Shown here one piece after another: positions 5,565-6,196 of a DNA stretch of 6,196 nucleotides (positions within the stretch are counted from its first letter, which is position 1; each line of letters opens with the position of its first letter). Source of the DNA: DASVEG01 sp036380695 (GTDB lineage: Bacteria; Actinomycetota; Acidimicrobiia; Acidimicrobiales; CADCTF01). The notes beneath the pieces are model-generated. The model was not told the DNA's origin and ran no database searches. It saw nothing but the letters and a program-made list of their open reading frames with translations. Location: NCBI GenBank assembly GCA_036380695.1, contig DASVEG010000371.1:1-6196 (forward strand), given 5' to 3'. The translations under genes were made by a program, and so were the position numbers.

Positions 5565-6196
5565 GCACCACGATCCGCCTCCCGCGCTCGCGTGACCGCG
5601 CCGACGACGCGGCCGACGACCGCAGGATCGCCAAGTCGATGTTCGGCGCGCAGAAGCCGCGGCGGCGGCTGCCCGACCTCGACGCGGTCATCGGCGTCGC
5701 CACGGCCGCGCCGTTCCTCGGATGGGCGACCGCTCGGATCGCAATCTTCGGCGCGCTGGCGTTCTCCCGCTACCTCGTCAACCACCTCGGCGCCGCCGAC
5801 CCGACCGGCCGGCCGCCGTCGGGTCTGATGGGTTGGGACGCGGTCTGGTACCTCCGCATCGTGAAGTCGGGCTACTCGCACCTCCCGTGGGAGTCGATGC
5901 GCTTCTTCCCGCTGCTCGCCGTCATCGGCCGCGCGCTGCGGCCGCTGTTCGGGGCGCGCATGGCGGTGCTCATCCCGGTGAACCTCGCGGCCCTGGCGAG
6001 CGGCTTCCTGCTCGCGCGGCTGGCGCGGCGCGAGAAGGGCGACGACGCCGTCGCCGCGCGCGCCGGGTGGCTGTTCGCGCTCTTGCCGCCGGCGTTCGTG
6101 TTCGCGATGGGGTACGCGGAAGCGCTGTTCGTGCTGTGCGCGATCGCGACGTTCCTCGCGTTGCGCTCGCAGCGCTTCGGTTGGGCCGTCGTCGGC
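5561..6196 (+). CDS. PIG-V-like mannosyltransferase (3' partial)
   Basis: The GTG at 5561 overlaps the stop of the preceding glycosyltransferase, and the frame stays open for 212 codons to the window edge. The first 40 residues are charged and hydrophilic, followed by a hydrophobic helix (about 43-70). The external loop has GWDAVWYLRIVKSGY (91-105), where Trp92-Asp93 is the signature acidic site. Then come RFFPLLAVIGRAL (114-126), a helix around 133-153, a GDDAVAARAGWLFALLPPAF segment (160-179) and GYAEALFVL (184-192). This order matches bacterial PIG-V-type (GPI mannosyltransferase 2-like) GT-C proteins. The function inferred from the family is transfer of mannose from polyprenyl-phosphate-mannose to an extracytoplasmic acceptor. 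With no Shine-Dalgarno sequence upstream, translation is probably coupled to the previous gene. The C-terminal half is missing because the window ends. Confidence 0.82.
   Translation, partial: MSTTIRLPRSRDRADDAADDRRIAKSMFGAQKPRRRLPDLDAVIGVATAAPFLGWATARIAIFGALAFSRYLVNHLGAADPTGRPPSGLMGWDAVWYLRIVKSGYSHLPWESMRFFPLLAVIGRALRPLFGARMAVLIPVNLAALASGFLLARLARREKGDDAVAARAGWLFALLPPAFVFAMGYAEALFVLCAIATFLALRSQRFGWAVVG

Overview
The window is high-GC DNA with GTG starts and 4-base GTGA gene overlaps. It carries a DUF222/13E12-type HNH nuclease tail, a PIG-V-like mannosyltransferase and a near-leaderless start. Together these suggest an actinobacterium in the broad sense. The use of ThiH rather than the ThiO glycine oxidase of Streptomyces and Mycobacterium hints at a deeper or less studied lineage, but the sequence alone cannot fix the taxon.

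Layout. (1) Bases 2-208 hold the 3' end of an HNH endonuclease on the + strand. (2) Bases 209-981 contain no convincing intact gene. There are two short coding-like fragments in opposite orientation that share a peptide motif. (3) Bases 982-1674 encode an unrecognised two-helix membrane protein with a Thr-rich stretch and coiled coils; a possible 36-codon ORF overlaps its stop by GTGA. (4) Bases 1675-1868 form a convergent intergenic gap with a weak hairpin and short T-run. (5) Bases 1869-3920 on the - strand form a thiamin-thiazole operon: a TPP riboswitch, then thiG, then thiH joined to thiG by a GTGA overlap. (6) Bases 3957-5564 on the + strand, divergent from the thi operon, encode a polytopic family-39-like glycosyltransferase. 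It overlaps by GTGA a PIG-V-like mannosyltransferase that runs off the right edge.

How the genes work together. ThiH makes dehydroglycine (2-iminoacetate) from tyrosine. ThiG condenses it with 1-deoxy-D-xylulose 5-phosphate and the ThiS thiocarboxylate to form the thiazole phosphate of thiamin. The aptamer in the leader should shut both genes down when thiamin pyrophosphate is plentiful, and here the Shine-Dalgarno sequence lies inside the aptamer itself. The two glycosyltransferases look like one operon for lipid-linked sugar transfer on the outer face of the membrane.

The left part (about 209-1860) looks less GC-rich than the thi and glycosyltransferase regions: two sampled 60-base lines gave 34 and 45 G+C. 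It also carries the unrecognised material. I found no clear new defence or mobile system. The best leads are the two-helix coiled-coil protein, the inverted relic fragments, and the very compact riboswitch/promoter arrangement.
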